A DNA stretch of 28,721 bases from positions 1 through 28,721 of IMG/VR virus record IMGVR_UViG_3300030419_007078. One strand, 5' to 3'. Shown here piece by piece: positions 1-7,392 of this stretch. Source of the stretch: a virus. The translations under genes and the position numbers were made by a program. Within the stretch, counting starts at the first letter, position 1, and every line of letters starts with the position of its first letter. Under the pieces are notes generated by a model. The model did not search any database. It saw only the letters and a program-made list of their open reading frames with translations, and was not told the origin of the DNA.

Positions 1-1143
1 GGCTCAGTGTTGGCGACCACAAGCTTGAAAACTCCTCTTATTGAGTATACTGATGGCGATGACGCTATTACAATTGGGGATGGTGGAACTGTCACATTCT
101 CAAACACAGTTAAGCTTGTTGACGACAAGACTCTTATCTTTGGCTCTAACGATGATTGGACGATTGAGTATGATGAGGATGGCGACGATGATCTGGTAAT
201 GACCGGTACTACGTTGACAATCGCAACCGACACCGCTAGTTTTGAATCAGCAAACGCAAATGATCCTCTAGTTCAAATCAAGAATACGACTAATGATGCC
301 AACGGTGCCATCCTTAGATTTGTTAAAGATAAAGGAGCCGCCGGCGCCGCCAACGATGTTAATGGAAAAATACAATTCTACGGAGATGATGCCAACCAAG
401 ATCAAGTGTTATTCTCAGAGATTGAATCTCAGGTAGCGGTCCACACAAACGGACAAGAGGGTGGTCGTTTATCTTTAAAGGTGGCTTCTAACGATGGAGA
501 ATTGGTTGACGGTCTTATCATAGAAGATGGTGCCGCAGAAGATCAAGTATATGTAAAGATTAAAGATAACGATAAACTTATTTTTGGTACTAACAGTGAT
601 ATTAGCATAGCATATGCAGAAACTTCAACTGCTGTGGGCACTAATGATTCTTTAGTAATTCAAACTGCTGAGCGTATTAATTTTGAGTATGACATGGCCA
701 GCGCTGCACCGCTGACTGGCCCATTTGCCACGGATGGAGATACAAACGGTACGATTATTAAATTTTCTCCTGGCGCGGATGATGATTTAACAGTAGGTCA
801 GCTATACTATCTTCATACGGATGGAACGTGGAATCAAGCAGATGCCAGCGCAGCTTCAACTTCAAAACAAATGCTAGGTATTGGGTTAGGAAATGCCAGA
901 TCTATAGGTGTGCTAATTAATGGATTTGTCAGAATACCTGGTACTGAAATATTGAACATTCCAGGATCTAATGCCTCTGCTGGTCTTCCGCTTTATATCT
1001 CCACAACTGCTGGTCACATTGATTTTACGGCTCCAAGCGGAAATGGAGAAATTGTTAGAATTATTGGATACGCTTTTCAAGATGATACTGACGTGTTGAT
1101 TTATTTTAATCCAGATGCCACTTACGTGGAGATTACAGCATAA
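1..1143 (+). CDS. phage fibre or capsid decoration protein, 5' partial
   Basis: The frame is open from the first base with no convincing ribosome site near the GTG at 7, so the gene most likely begins upstream. Two related blocks, near residues 40-70 and 185-220, share the pattern D(K/N)-LIFG(S/T)N-D-I-Y followed by an acidic turn and a hydrophobic strand; I know this pattern from structural proteins of marine phages. The last ~140 residues are a beta-rich domain with a 'VGQLYYL...GTW' and 'GIGL...GVLINGFVRIPG' pattern, like DUF2190-type decoration or fibre tip domains. No enzyme motif is visible. It lies 15 bases before a second fibre-like gene, which supports a role on the virion surface. 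Whether it is fibre, whisker or capsid decoration is not decidable here. Confidence 0.6.
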   Translation, partial: GSVLATTSLKTPLIEYTDGDDAITIGDGGTVTFSNTVKLVDDKTLIFGSNDDWTIEYDEDGDDDLVMTGTTLTIATDTASFESANANDPLVQIKNTTNDANGAILRFVKDKGAAGAANDVNGKIQFYGDDANQDQVLFSEIESQVAVHTNGQEGGRLSLKVASNDGELVDGLIIEDGAAEDQVYVKIKDNDKLIFGTNSDISIAYAETSTAVGTNDSLVIQTAERINFEYDMASAAPLTGPFATDGDTNGTIIKFSPGADDDLTVGQLYYLHTDGTWNQADASAASTSKQMLGIGLGNARSIGVLINGFVRIPGTEILNIPGSNASAGLPLYISTTAGHIDFTAPSGNGEIVRIIGYAFQDDTDVLIYFNPDATYVEITA

Positions 1144-1158
1144 CAAGGATTATAAATT

Positions 1159-2367
1159 ATGGGTGATGTTAATAAAATTGATGATGTTGCGATTGGCAGT
1201 GTAAATAAAGTAAATGATGTTGCCAAATCTAGTATTGCTAAAATGAACGATGTTACTGTTGCAGCTGCCGCAGCTGGAGATCTTCGAGTGGCTATGGTTG
1301 TTGGCGCCGCAGGCGAATATTATTGGTCTACTAGTTCAAACTTGGCTACTGTTGGTGACTGGCACCTTGTCGATTTGGGAAGCTCAGTTAACTATGATAT
1401 TGCATGGGGGTATGATTCTAACGGTAATGAAGCCTGGGTTATGGCTACAAATCAAACTGCTCGTCCGATTAGGGTAGCGGTTTCTGATGGATCTGATAAC
1501 TGGGTGCCGTCTGGGAGTGATAACTGGGAAGACGTTGATCCTTCAGGAATTAGAGATTTCCCCACATACGGATATGAATGCCACTATCACCCGAATGCAG
1601 TGACACAATCAAATTCTGCTTCATGGACAATGAGCGGTGTTAATAATAGTTCTTATGCGTATTATTTGTCTGGCTCTATGACTGATCCGGCAAACTGGAA
1701 TACGGAATATAGAGGCTTTGACGATAGCGGCACTAACAGCGCAATTAGAGGGCCTGTGTCTAACGGAAGCGGCAGCACTGATGGTGTTTATGTCTTGCAT
1801 GTTGTTACAACAACGGGTGATTTGTGGGTTAATCACAGTGGTGGATTAGGAAATGGTGATGATACTCCAGCCGAGTGGGAAAGAGTATATAGCACCGGCA
1901 CCAATAGACAAAAGAGTGCTATTGGTTATGGTTTAGGAAAATGGGTTGTAGCAGGATCTGGCACCGCGAAACATCATTTAACATCCAGCAACAATATGGC
2001 CGGCGCTAAAGGAATGGAGTGGGGCGATCTTCCGCAGCCGGGAACCACCAATCGAGTAATGAACGGCGTAGCGACAGATATGTCAGGTAACTGGATACTT
2101 TGCGGAGACACTGGCTATTTTTGGGCTAGCGACGATAATGCTGCGAGCTGGACCGAATCAAAAATACCATCTACGGATGGTGGCACCACATATCGACCTG
2201 TAAAAGATATAGCGTATGACAACAATGGCACTTGGTTAGCAGCCGGCGAGCGCTCTTTCTACGTCAGCACCAACAACGGCGGCACCTGGACATCGTTTGA
2301 TATCTCTGCCACAACAAACAGGACGTACCGTGCCGTTGCATTTAATGTGCACAACACTTCGCAATAA
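1159..2367 (+). CDS. tail fibre-like protein with BNR/beta-propeller repeats
   Basis: 402 residues with an AAGGA ribosome site ahead of the ATG. Residues ~4-36 hold three 11-residue repeats (VNKIDDVAIGS, VNKVNDVAKSS, IAKMNDVTVAA), a hendecad pattern that suggests a short trimeric stalk or attachment helix. The rest is Trp- and Gly-rich and repeats a blade-like unit: a 'G-W-(V/L/I)-(V/L)-(A/C)-G' strand followed by an Asp-box-like 'S-x-(D/N)-N-x-x-(S/T)-W'. The last two units, around residues 310-390, are clearest. This is what sialidase/BNR-type propellers look like. A receptor- or glycan-binding fibre is the likely role; no catalytic residues of a sialidase could be assigned. It follows another fibre-like gene and precedes the head genes. 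Confidence 0.6.
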   Translation: MGDVNKIDDVAIGSVNKVNDVAKSSIAKMNDVTVAAAAAGDLRVAMVVGAAGEYYWSTSSNLATVGDWHLVDLGSSVNYDIAWGYDSNGNEAWVMATNQTARPIRVAVSDGSDNWVPSGSDNWEDVDPSGIRDFPTYGYECHYHPNAVTQSNSASWTMSGVNNSSYAYYLSGSMTDPANWNTEYRGFDDSGTNSAIRGPVSNGSGSTDGVYVLHVVTTTGDLWVNHSGGLGNGDDTPAEWERVYSTGTNRQKSAIGYGLGKWVVAGSGTAKHHLTSSNNMAGAKGMEWGDLPQPGTTNRVMNGVATDMSGNWILCGDTGYFWASDDNAASWTESKIPSTDGGTTYRPVKDIAYDNNGTWLAAGERSFYVSTNNGGTWTSFDISATTNRTYRAVAFNVHNTSQ

Positions 2368-2382
2368 AATAGGGAACGATAA

Positions 2383-2685
2383 ATGTCATTTACTGATGAA
2401 AAACTAATTGAAATATTAAACGATGCTTTTTATGACTATACTGAAGATACTACGGATGAATGGTTACAATTTTCATTGTCGCGGCCAAACAATACCGAGT
2501 TAGAATTTAATAGATTGATGAAAGAGCGCTCTGTAAGCGACGAACAGGTATCACAGTTAAAGCTTACTCACGGATTCAACTCTAGCCTTTCGGTAGCAGA
2601 AGTTTTAGAATATTTTATCAACGCATTGGGTGGCGAAAAGTGGACCGCAGAATATGCCGCAACTCTGCGTGTGGGCTACGATTAA
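2383..2685 (+). CDS. small acidic protein of unknown function
   Basis: 100 residues, not recognised. The ATG has an AGGGAACG site 5-12 bases upstream, and the gap to the fibre gene is only 15 bases, so it is probably in the same transcript. The sequence is acidic, mostly predicted helix, with no signal peptide, membrane segment or cysteine. It could be a fibre chaperone or a small structural protein given its place between a fibre gene and the scaffold gene, but that is inference from position only. Confidence 0.6.
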   Translation: MSFTDEKLIEILNDAFYDYTEDTTDEWLQFSLSRPNNTELEFNRLMKERSVSDEQVSQLKLTHGFNSSLSVAEVLEYFINALGGEKWTAEYAATLRVGYD

Positions 2686-2708
2686 TATATTTGCTTTTTC
2701 GTATCAGG

Positions 2709-2739
2709 AATACTATTTATTTTGAATTAGTATTTTTTT
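2709..2739 (+). terminator. weak AT-rich hairpin with T-run
   Basis: AATACTA (2709-2715) pairs with TAGTATT (2728-2734) around a 12-base loop and runs into seven T's. The stem has only one G-C pair, so termination would be weak. The left arm overlaps the ACTATTTA promoter-like motif, so the repeat may instead be part of a regulatory site. Confidence 0.3.
2712..2719 (+). promoter_or_regulatory. ACTANTTA late-promoter-like motif (scaffold gene)
   Basis: ACTATTTA, ending 33 bases before the scaffold start. It is one of seven such octamers, one in each longer gap between virion genes. Confidence 0.5.
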
Positions 2740-2751
2740 AGGAGCATCTGT

Positions 2752-3894
2752 ATGTCTAATTTATTAAAAGAAGCTATTATTGACGCAAAGGCTTTACGAG
2801 AAGCAGCGTTGCAAAGCGCCGAAACGGAAATAATTAATAAATATTCTGATGAGGTCAAAGAAACCTTAAACAGGCTTTTAGAACAAGATGATCTCGGTGC
2901 TGATCTCGGAGCCGATCTCGGTGCTGATCTCGGAGCCGATCCTGCAGCTGAAGCAGCTGCCCCAACAGAAGAGGCGCCCACCGAGGGAGAAGAGATTGTT
3001 GATGATGTTCCGTTAGCAGCAACTGACGGCTTTAGTGGTCTTTCTGGCACTGGCTTACGAAACTTGCCAGATGAAGGCGCCCCTGTAGAAATTTCAGTTA
3101 ATCTTGATGCTCTTCAAGAAGCAGTTGCGACCTTAGAGGCTGAATTGAGTGAGTCAGAAAATTTTGAAATTAACGAAGAAGAGATTATGGAAATTTTATC
3201 TGAGGAAGATGATTCTGAGGAATCTGCTACAGCCGCCACGGACACTAATTTTAGCGCAACTATTGAAGAGGAAACAGCATCTTTTGAGGGCCCAGCAGAG
3301 AATGAACTCAATGAAGACGAGGAACCTTTAGACTCAATAGCCGATGCTATAATGGAAAAACTTACTGTTGACATGGGCGCCGAATTATCCGGCTGGGCCG
3401 GCCGCTCTTCAGATGATATGAAACATGAAATGGAAAGAGAGCTTGCTCGCCGACGCTCTACTGACGTACAACAAGAATTAGAAGTTATGAAAAAAGCTCA
3501 AGAAGAGTTGGTTTTTGAAAATAAACAACTTAAAGAGCAGAATAAACAATATAAGCAGGCAACAAATGAGCTTAAAGAAAGTTTACAGGATGTGAATCTT
3601 TCTAACGCTCGCTTGCTTTATACGAACCGTGTATTGAGAAATACCTCCTTAAATGAGCGACAAAAGGAAACAATTGTCGAAGCGATTTCGAACGCCGGTT
3701 CAGTTACAGAAGCAAGAACAATTTTTGATACGCTTCAAAGCACAGCGCAATCCGCTCCAAAACGCGGACCACAATCGCTAAGCGAAGCCATTAATCGTCG
3801 TTCTGGTTCCTCTGTAATTCGCGCCTCTCGCAACGAGAGGTCAGACTCTGATCCTTTCCAAGAAAGGATGAAGAGACTAGCTGGAATAAAATAA
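2752..3894 (+). CDS. 22: prohead core scaffold protein, T4 gp22-like
   Basis: 380 residues, ending 36 bases before the major capsid gene, the T4 order for genes 22 and 23. The family forms the internal core around which the T4-type prohead assembles and is later degraded by the gp21 protease. Residues ~46-210 are highly acidic and low in complexity, including DLGA repeated four times (~47-62). Residues ~225-300 are charged coiled coil. The conserved part is around residues 280-330, where 'ARLLYTNRVLRNTSLNERQK' is followed by 'IVEAISNAGSVTEA', a block I recognise from gp22 of marine T4-like phages. The Arg-rich C-terminus ends in MKRLAGIK. The long acidic N-terminal half is unlike T4 gp22. RBS is AGGAG ahead of the ATG. 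Confidence 0.82.
   Translation: MSNLLKEAIIDAKALREAALQSAETEIINKYSDEVKETLNRLLEQDDLGADLGADLGADLGADPAAEAAAPTEEAPTEGEEIVDDVPLAATDGFSGLSGTGLRNLPDEGAPVEISVNLDALQEAVATLEAELSESENFEINEEEIMEILSEEDDSEESATAATDTNFSATIEEETASFEGPAENELNEDEEPLDSIADAIMEKLTVDMGAELSGWAGRSSDDMKHEMERELARRRSTDVQQELEVMKKAQEELVFENKQLKEQNKQYKQATNELKESLQDVNLSNARLLYTNRVLRNTSLNERQKETIVEAISNAGSVTEARTIFDTLQSTAQSAPKRGPQSLSEAINRRSGSSVIRASRNERSDSDPFQERMKRLAGIK
2890..2940 (+). repeat. in-frame tandem repeat in the scaffold gene
   Basis: A 24-base unit, itself two similar 12-base halves (GATCTCGGTGCT, GATCTCGGAGCC), occurs twice, followed by a further GAT. It encodes four DLGA units plus D. The two 24-base copies are identical, which suggests recent duplication or slippage. 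Confidence 0.9.
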
Positions 3895-3912
3895 TAAACA
3901 AAAATCATTATA

Positions 3913-3924
3913 TAAGGAGGTGAT
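3913..3924 (+). promoter_or_regulatory. exceptionally long Shine-Dalgarno sequence of the capsid gene
   Basis: TAAGGAGGTGAT complements 12 consecutive bases of the standard bacterial 16S rRNA 3' end. It ends 6 bases before the ATG. No other gene in the window has such an extended match, in keeping with the very high output needed for capsid protein. Confidence 0.85.
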
Positions 3925-3930
3925 TTAAAA

Positions 3931-5742
3931 ATGGCTGGTATTGTCGAAAGATTAACAGAAGGTATTGTTAATCGCGATATGCGTTCCGAAGGGCACGCAT
4001 TAATTGAAAAGTGGCAGCGCACAGGGCTTCTCGAAGGTCTTGATACAGAGCGCGGCAAAAACGGTATGGCTCGCCTGCTTGAAAATCAGGCAAAAGAGTT
4101 ACTTCGCGAGAGCAGCACAATGGCTGGTGGTGATATTGAGGGTTTCGCAGCCGTCGCATTCCCCATTGTCCGTCGCGTTTTCGCAGGATTGATTGCTAAC
4201 GATCTCGTTAGTGTTCAGCCCATGAGTCTCCCTAGTGGACTCATTTTCTTCCTTGACTTCACCACATCTACTGATGGTGCAGGTCTCCCACGTCTTGGAT
4301 ATGGCTCTTCTGAAGAGTCACTCTATGGTGGCGGCGTGGTTGGATCCCAGTTGACTGGTGGTGTGTCGTTAACCGGCGACAACGCTGAGGCAGGTCCTTA
4401 TGCGTTAAACAATGGTTATGCTTCTGCTACTGGTTCGATGACTGGTGGTGGTGGCGAAGGCTTAATCGTCGTCGCTTCTGGCGCAGTTAACTCTGTTGCT
4501 AGTGACTACCCTGAGCTTTCCGTAAAGGATCAGGCTACTCTTGATAGTCTTTGCTCTTATGACCCAGACCTTTCTGGTACACTGGTTGTCGTTGTTGAGC
4601 AGACTGGTTCTAGTGTAGGTAACTGGGAGCAATTGGATGTTAATAACCTTCCTGCTATCGCACTTGCTTCTACTGTGGACGAAGATGTCACAGATAACCT
4701 TAAGCTTGTTCGTCGTTTGACTAGAATTTCATCTGGTTCTACTGGCAATGACACATCAAATGCTAATCACAAGATTACATTAGTCTTTGCTCAGAAGAGT
4801 GGTTCCACACCTTTCGATAACGGTACTAACGGTATCATGAGCACAATTAGTGGAGCTGCAAGTGAGTTTGACTTTACGTTCCCAATCGATGATCAGTTCA
4901 ACGCTTCTACAGCGCTTGGTTCTGTTATCGGTGCTGCTACATGGGGACTGGAAGGCGAGCCTCGTATCCCAGAAATTGACATCAAAGTCGATTCTGTGGC
5001 TGTGACGGCTATGACCAAGAAACTCAAGGCTAAGTGGACTCCAGAGTTAGGACAAGATCTTAACGCTTACCACAACCTTGATGCCGAGGTCGAGCTTACA
5101 AGTATCCTCTCTGAGCAGATTGCTCTTGAGATTGATCGCGAGATTCTTGCGGATCTTGTTACTTTAGCTACTGCTGGAACCTACTACTGGTCCCGTTCTC
5201 CCGGCTTGTTCGTGGAGCGTGAAACTGGTAAGGAAGTTGGTGCAAGCTCTGCTGCCCCTGACTTCACAGGTACAGTTAGTGAGTGGTATGAGACACTCGT
5301 TGAGACAATCAATGATGTTTCCGCACAAATCCACAGAAAGACTCTACGTGGTGGAGCAAACTTCGTTGTCTGCGGACCCGAAGTTGCTAATATCCTTGAG
5401 TTTACTGCCGGTTTCCGTGCAAGTGTCACTGCTGATGACGATAAGGGCTCCATCGGAGCTGTTAGAGTCGGAAGCCTTTCCAAGAAGTTTGACGTGATGG
5501 TAGACCCCTACTTCCCACGTTCGGTTGTCTTGGTTGGTCGTCGCGGATCTTCTTTCCTTGAAAGCGGATATGTGTACGCGCCTTATGTGCCACTGCAGAC
5601 CACACCCACTATCTTTGGGCCAGACGACTTCGTGCCCCGTAAGGGAGTCATGACTCGTTACGCCAAGAAGATGGTTCGTCCTGATATGTACGGCTTGGTT
5701 ATCGTTCGCGGTATCCTTGGTGAGGCTGGAGCCACTAGCTAA
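3931..5742 (+). CDS. 23: major capsid protein, T4 gp23-like
   Basis: 603 residues against 521 in T4. The N-terminal ~60 residues form a helical propeptide-like segment. It ends in L58-R59-E60 followed by SSTMAGG, which fits the gp21 protease rule (L/I)-x-E cut before a small residue, and sits where T4 gp23 is cut after E65. Next comes the gp23 signature 'IEGFAAVAFPIVRRVFAGL' (about 69-87) and 'VSVQPMSLPSGLIFFLDF' (about 93-110). The C-terminal part has 'RKTLRGGANFVVCGPEVA' and ends with 'MYGLVIVRGILG', also typical. A Gly/Ser-rich insertion lies around residues 130-200. Arginine is mainly CGT/CGC while neighbours use AGA, a sign of high expression. A strong terminator follows directly. Confidence 0.95.
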   Translation: MAGIVERLTEGIVNRDMRSEGHALIEKWQRTGLLEGLDTERGKNGMARLLENQAKELLRESSTMAGGDIEGFAAVAFPIVRRVFAGLIANDLVSVQPMSLPSGLIFFLDFTTSTDGAGLPRLGYGSSEESLYGGGVVGSQLTGGVSLTGDNAEAGPYALNNGYASATGSMTGGGGEGLIVVASGAVNSVASDYPELSVKDQATLDSLCSYDPDLSGTLVVVVEQTGSSVGNWEQLDVNNLPAIALASTVDEDVTDNLKLVRRLTRISSGSTGNDTSNANHKITLVFAQKSGSTPFDNGTNGIMSTISGAASEFDFTFPIDDQFNASTALGSVIGAATWGLEGEPRIPEIDIKVDSVAVTAMTKKLKAKWTPELGQDLNAYHNLDAEVELTSILSEQIALEIDREILADLVTLATAGTYYWSRSPGLFVERETGKEVGASSAAPDFTGTVSEWYETLVETINDVSAQIHRKTLRGGANFVVCGPEVANILEFTAGFRASVTADDDKGSIGAVRVGSLSKKFDVMVDPYFPRSVVLVGRRGSSFLESGYVYAPYVPLQTTPTIFGPDDFVPRKGVMTRYAKKMVRPDMYGLVIVRGILGEAGATS

Positions 5743-5764
5743 ACACTAGTTGCAAATTAAATGT

Positions 5765-5798
5765 AAAGCCCCTGTCGATTGACAGGGGCTTTCGTTTA
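5765..5798 (+). terminator. strong rho-independent terminator after the capsid gene
   Basis: AAAGCCCCTGTC and GACAGGGGCTTT form a perfect 12-bp stem around a GATT loop, followed by CGTTTATC. It closes the scaffold-capsid transcript 22 bases after the stop codon. Confidence 0.9.
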
Positions 5799-5804
5799 TC
5801 CAAA

Positions 5805-5812
5805 ACTACTTA
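5805..5812 (+). promoter_or_regulatory. ACTANTTA late-promoter-like motif (decoration gene)
   Basis: ACTACTTA, in the context AACTACTTATAG, begins 7 bases after the preceding terminator, as expected for a promoter that restarts transcription. It would give a leader of about 105 bases for the downstream gene. AACTAATTATAG at 7365 differs from it at one base. Confidence 0.5.
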
Positions 5813-5844
5813 TAGGTGAACGAAAAGTTCATACCAAAGTTATC

Positions 5845-5864
5845 GGGTAGACTTTGAGCTACCC
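5845..5864 (+). other. leader hairpin before the decoration gene
   Basis: GGGTAG (5845-5850) and CTACCC (5859-5864) form a 6-bp stem with an 8-base loop in the ~105-base leader. A smaller repeat, ATTGT (5871-5875) with ACAAT (5883-5887), follows. There is no U-run, so this is not a terminator; its role is unknown. Confidence 0.45.
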
Positions 5865-5922
5865 CCTAGTATTGTAAAACAAACAATGCAGGGACATGAT
5901 TATAAAAGGAGGGTTTTTAACT

Positions 5923-6825
5923 ATGGGAACAAAGAGAGTAGGACTCGCGAGAGTCGAGAAATTATTAGAAAACTTAAAGAGAGAAATTGATTGGGGAACC
6001 GCATCGTCTTTCGAAAATGGTCCAATGCTACGAAAAAAGGCCGGCTCTGCTGGAGATCAAGGTGATACATCACTTATCATAGGAAAAAATGGAGCCGCAG
6101 CTGGACTTACTGCAGACCCATTTCAAGAGTCATCCACACAGCTTTTTCCACTGGGTACAAAGCTAATATACAATGATAGAACTTTTAGATACGCAAAGAT
6201 GGGCTCTGGCGCAGTTACCGCCGGAAAAGTCGTTCAGGCGGCCGCTGAGCTAGGCAGCGCTGGAGATCACCAAGATCTGGCAATGGCTTCTGGCACCACC
6301 GCTGCAGCTGGGGTTACTCAAATATCGATTGACACAGCTGGTACCGACCTTACTGCAAACCAATATGCAGAAGGCTATCTATATGTTAATGACGGAACCG
6401 GTGAAGGTCAGTGCTTTAGAATTAAGTCTCATCCAGCCCACGATCATTCGACCGATCCTACTGTTGTGATCACTCTTCATGATAAGGTTGTGACAGCCCT
6501 TGCTCAGGCCAATTCAAAGCTTACCCTTTCTCAGAATCCGTATGGAGGAATGATTGTTGCTCCTCACGCTGAGTCGGGAGCTGCTCTTGGCGTTACGACT
6601 ATTGACATGACAGCCAATTATTATGGTTGGATCCAGACTGGAGGGCCCGCAGCCGTATTGACATCGGGCACGCTTGTTATTGGAAACAACGCATGTAGAG
6701 CACTAGCCACCCTGGACGGTGCAGTATTGCCACAGGTGGATGCCGGCGTTAACCCGGTTCTCGGCTGGGTTATGGTAGTTAATTCTAATACAGATTATTC
6801 TTTAATTTGGCTTACGATTGAGTAG
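5923..6825 (+). CDS. probable capsid decoration or head structural protein
   Basis: 300 residues. I chose the ATG at 5923 over the in-frame ATG at 5896 because AAAGGAGGG lies 9-17 bases before it. The N-terminus (residues 1-35) is a basic helix. From residue ~75 the protein is beta-rich, starting with 'FPLGTKLIYNDRTFRYAKMGSG-AVTAGKVV', which resembles the DUF2190 class of small phage decoration proteins. The end, 'VNPVLGWVMVVNSNTDYSLIWLTIE', is strand-rich. There are no transmembrane segments and no enzyme motif. It comes just after the capsid gene, in its own unit with a promoter-like motif before it and a terminator after it, so a virion protein made in high amount is likely. Assignment as decoration protein rests on the domain resemblance and position. 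Confidence 0.6.
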   Translation: MGTKRVGLARVEKLLENLKREIDWGTASSFENGPMLRKKAGSAGDQGDTSLIIGKNGAAAGLTADPFQESSTQLFPLGTKLIYNDRTFRYAKMGSGAVTAGKVVQAAAELGSAGDHQDLAMASGTTAAAGVTQISIDTAGTDLTANQYAEGYLYVNDGTGEGQCFRIKSHPAHDHSTDPTVVITLHDKVVTALAQANSKLTLSQNPYGGMIVAPHAESGAALGVTTIDMTANYYGWIQTGGPAAVLTSGTLVIGNNACRALATLDGAVLPQVDAGVNPVLGWVMVVNSNTDYSLIWLTIE

Positions 6826-6853
6826 CGTACTACATCTTATCAACTAATATTTA

Positions 6854-6884
6854 AGCCTCCTTCTTCGGAAGGAGGTTTTTTTTT
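6854..6884 (+). terminator. strong terminator with UUCG tetraloop
   Basis: CCTCCTTC (6856-6863), a TTCG tetraloop and GAAGGAGG (6868-6875) are followed by nine T's. The C(UUCG)G loop is an unusually stable form. It ends the decoration protein transcript. Confidence 0.93.
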
Positions 6885-6944
6885 GAAAATGTCGATCTGT
6901 CAAATTTTTTCGCCGGTAAATTTTTGAGATTTTTGCTTTTTTAT

Positions 6945-6952
6945 ACTAGTTA
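6945..6952 (+). promoter_or_regulatory. ACTANTTA late-promoter-like motif (basic protein gene)
   Basis: ACTAGTTA ends 23 bases before the start of the small basic protein and lies in an AT-rich tract downstream of the UUCG terminator. TATACT partly overlaps it, so a sigma70-type -10 box is an alternative reading, but no well-spaced -35 box is present. Confidence 0.5.
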
Positions 6953-6974
6953 CTATACAAAAAAGGAGTTTTTT

Positions 6975-7307
6975 ATGGGCAAGAAAAGAAGATTAAAATC
7001 TGCAAAAGTTAAGTTTGCAGCCAAACACAAACACCACCCCAGAGCACGCTTTTTGGCTCAAATGCAACAACAGGCGCAAGAAACATCAGAACCAGAAATC
7101 GCTCAAGAGATAGAAACGGTCTCAACAAAGCAAGAAGTTGAAAAACCAACCCCAGAAGTTGTTTTAAAAGAAGAAGCACCCAAACCTGTTGTTAAAGTTA
7201 AGGCTGCTCCTGCAAAAGCTAAAAAAACAACAACACCTAGAAAAAGAAAAGCTACTACGCCAAGAAAAAGAACAACAAAAAAGAAAACAACTAGTGCGGT
7301 AGTTTAA
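6975..7307 (+). CDS. small histone H1-tail-like basic protein
   Basis: 110 residues, starting at the ATG preceded by AAAAAAGGAG; the longer frame from 6924 has no ribosome site. Residues 1-30 are Lys/Arg/His-rich (GKKRRLKSAKVKFAAKHKHH). Residues ~35-70 are a Glu/Pro/Val-rich linker. The C-terminal ~40 residues are Lys/Ala/Pro/Thr-rich with two TTPRKR units, like the S/T-P-x-K DNA-binding tails of histone H1 and some bacterial HU-like proteins. No folded domain is evident. It is the only gene between two strong terminators and has its own promoter-like motif. A nucleic-acid-binding, perhaps packaged, virion protein is my inference; an RNA- or ribosome-binding protein cannot be excluded. Confidence 0.6.
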   Translation: MGKKRRLKSAKVKFAAKHKHHPRARFLAQMQQQAQETSEPEIAQEIETVSTKQEVEKPTPEVVLKEEAPKPVVKVKAAPAKAKKTTTPRKRKATTPRKRTTKKKTTSAVV

Positions 7308-7330
7308 AATAACGCGATCTTTATAAAAGG

Positions 7331-7360
7331 ACCCTCAGCTTGCCTGGGGGTTTTGTTTTA
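7331..7360 (+). terminator. rho-independent terminator after the basic protein gene
   Basis: ACCCTCAG (7331-7338) pairs with CTGGGGGT (7344-7351, one G-U pair) around a 5-base loop, followed by TTTGTTTTA. It lies 23 bases after the stop codon. Confidence 0.85.
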
Positions 7361-7365
7361 TCAGA

Positions 7366-7373
7366 ACTAATTA
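7366..7373 (+). promoter_or_regulatory. ACTANTTA late-promoter-like motif (neck operon)
   Basis: ACTAATTA, in AACTAATTATAG, begins 5 bases after the preceding terminator and ends 20 bases before the gp13-like start. The transcript start would be very close to the AGGAG ribosome site. Confidence 0.5.
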
Positions 7374-7392
7374 TAGCAGGAGAATCGTACAC

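Noticed and set aside
2727-3374. Minus-strand open frames over the scaffold gene
   Set aside because: They mirror the low-complexity acidic repeats of the real gene, lack ribosome sites and give Ser/Ala/Arg-rich nonsense.
5900-5908. TATAAAAGG-type sequences before several genes as T4 late promoters (TATAAATA)
   Set aside because: They run straight into the ribosome site (also near 13298 and 10202), so a transcript starting from them would lose it. They look like A/T-rich SD flanks.
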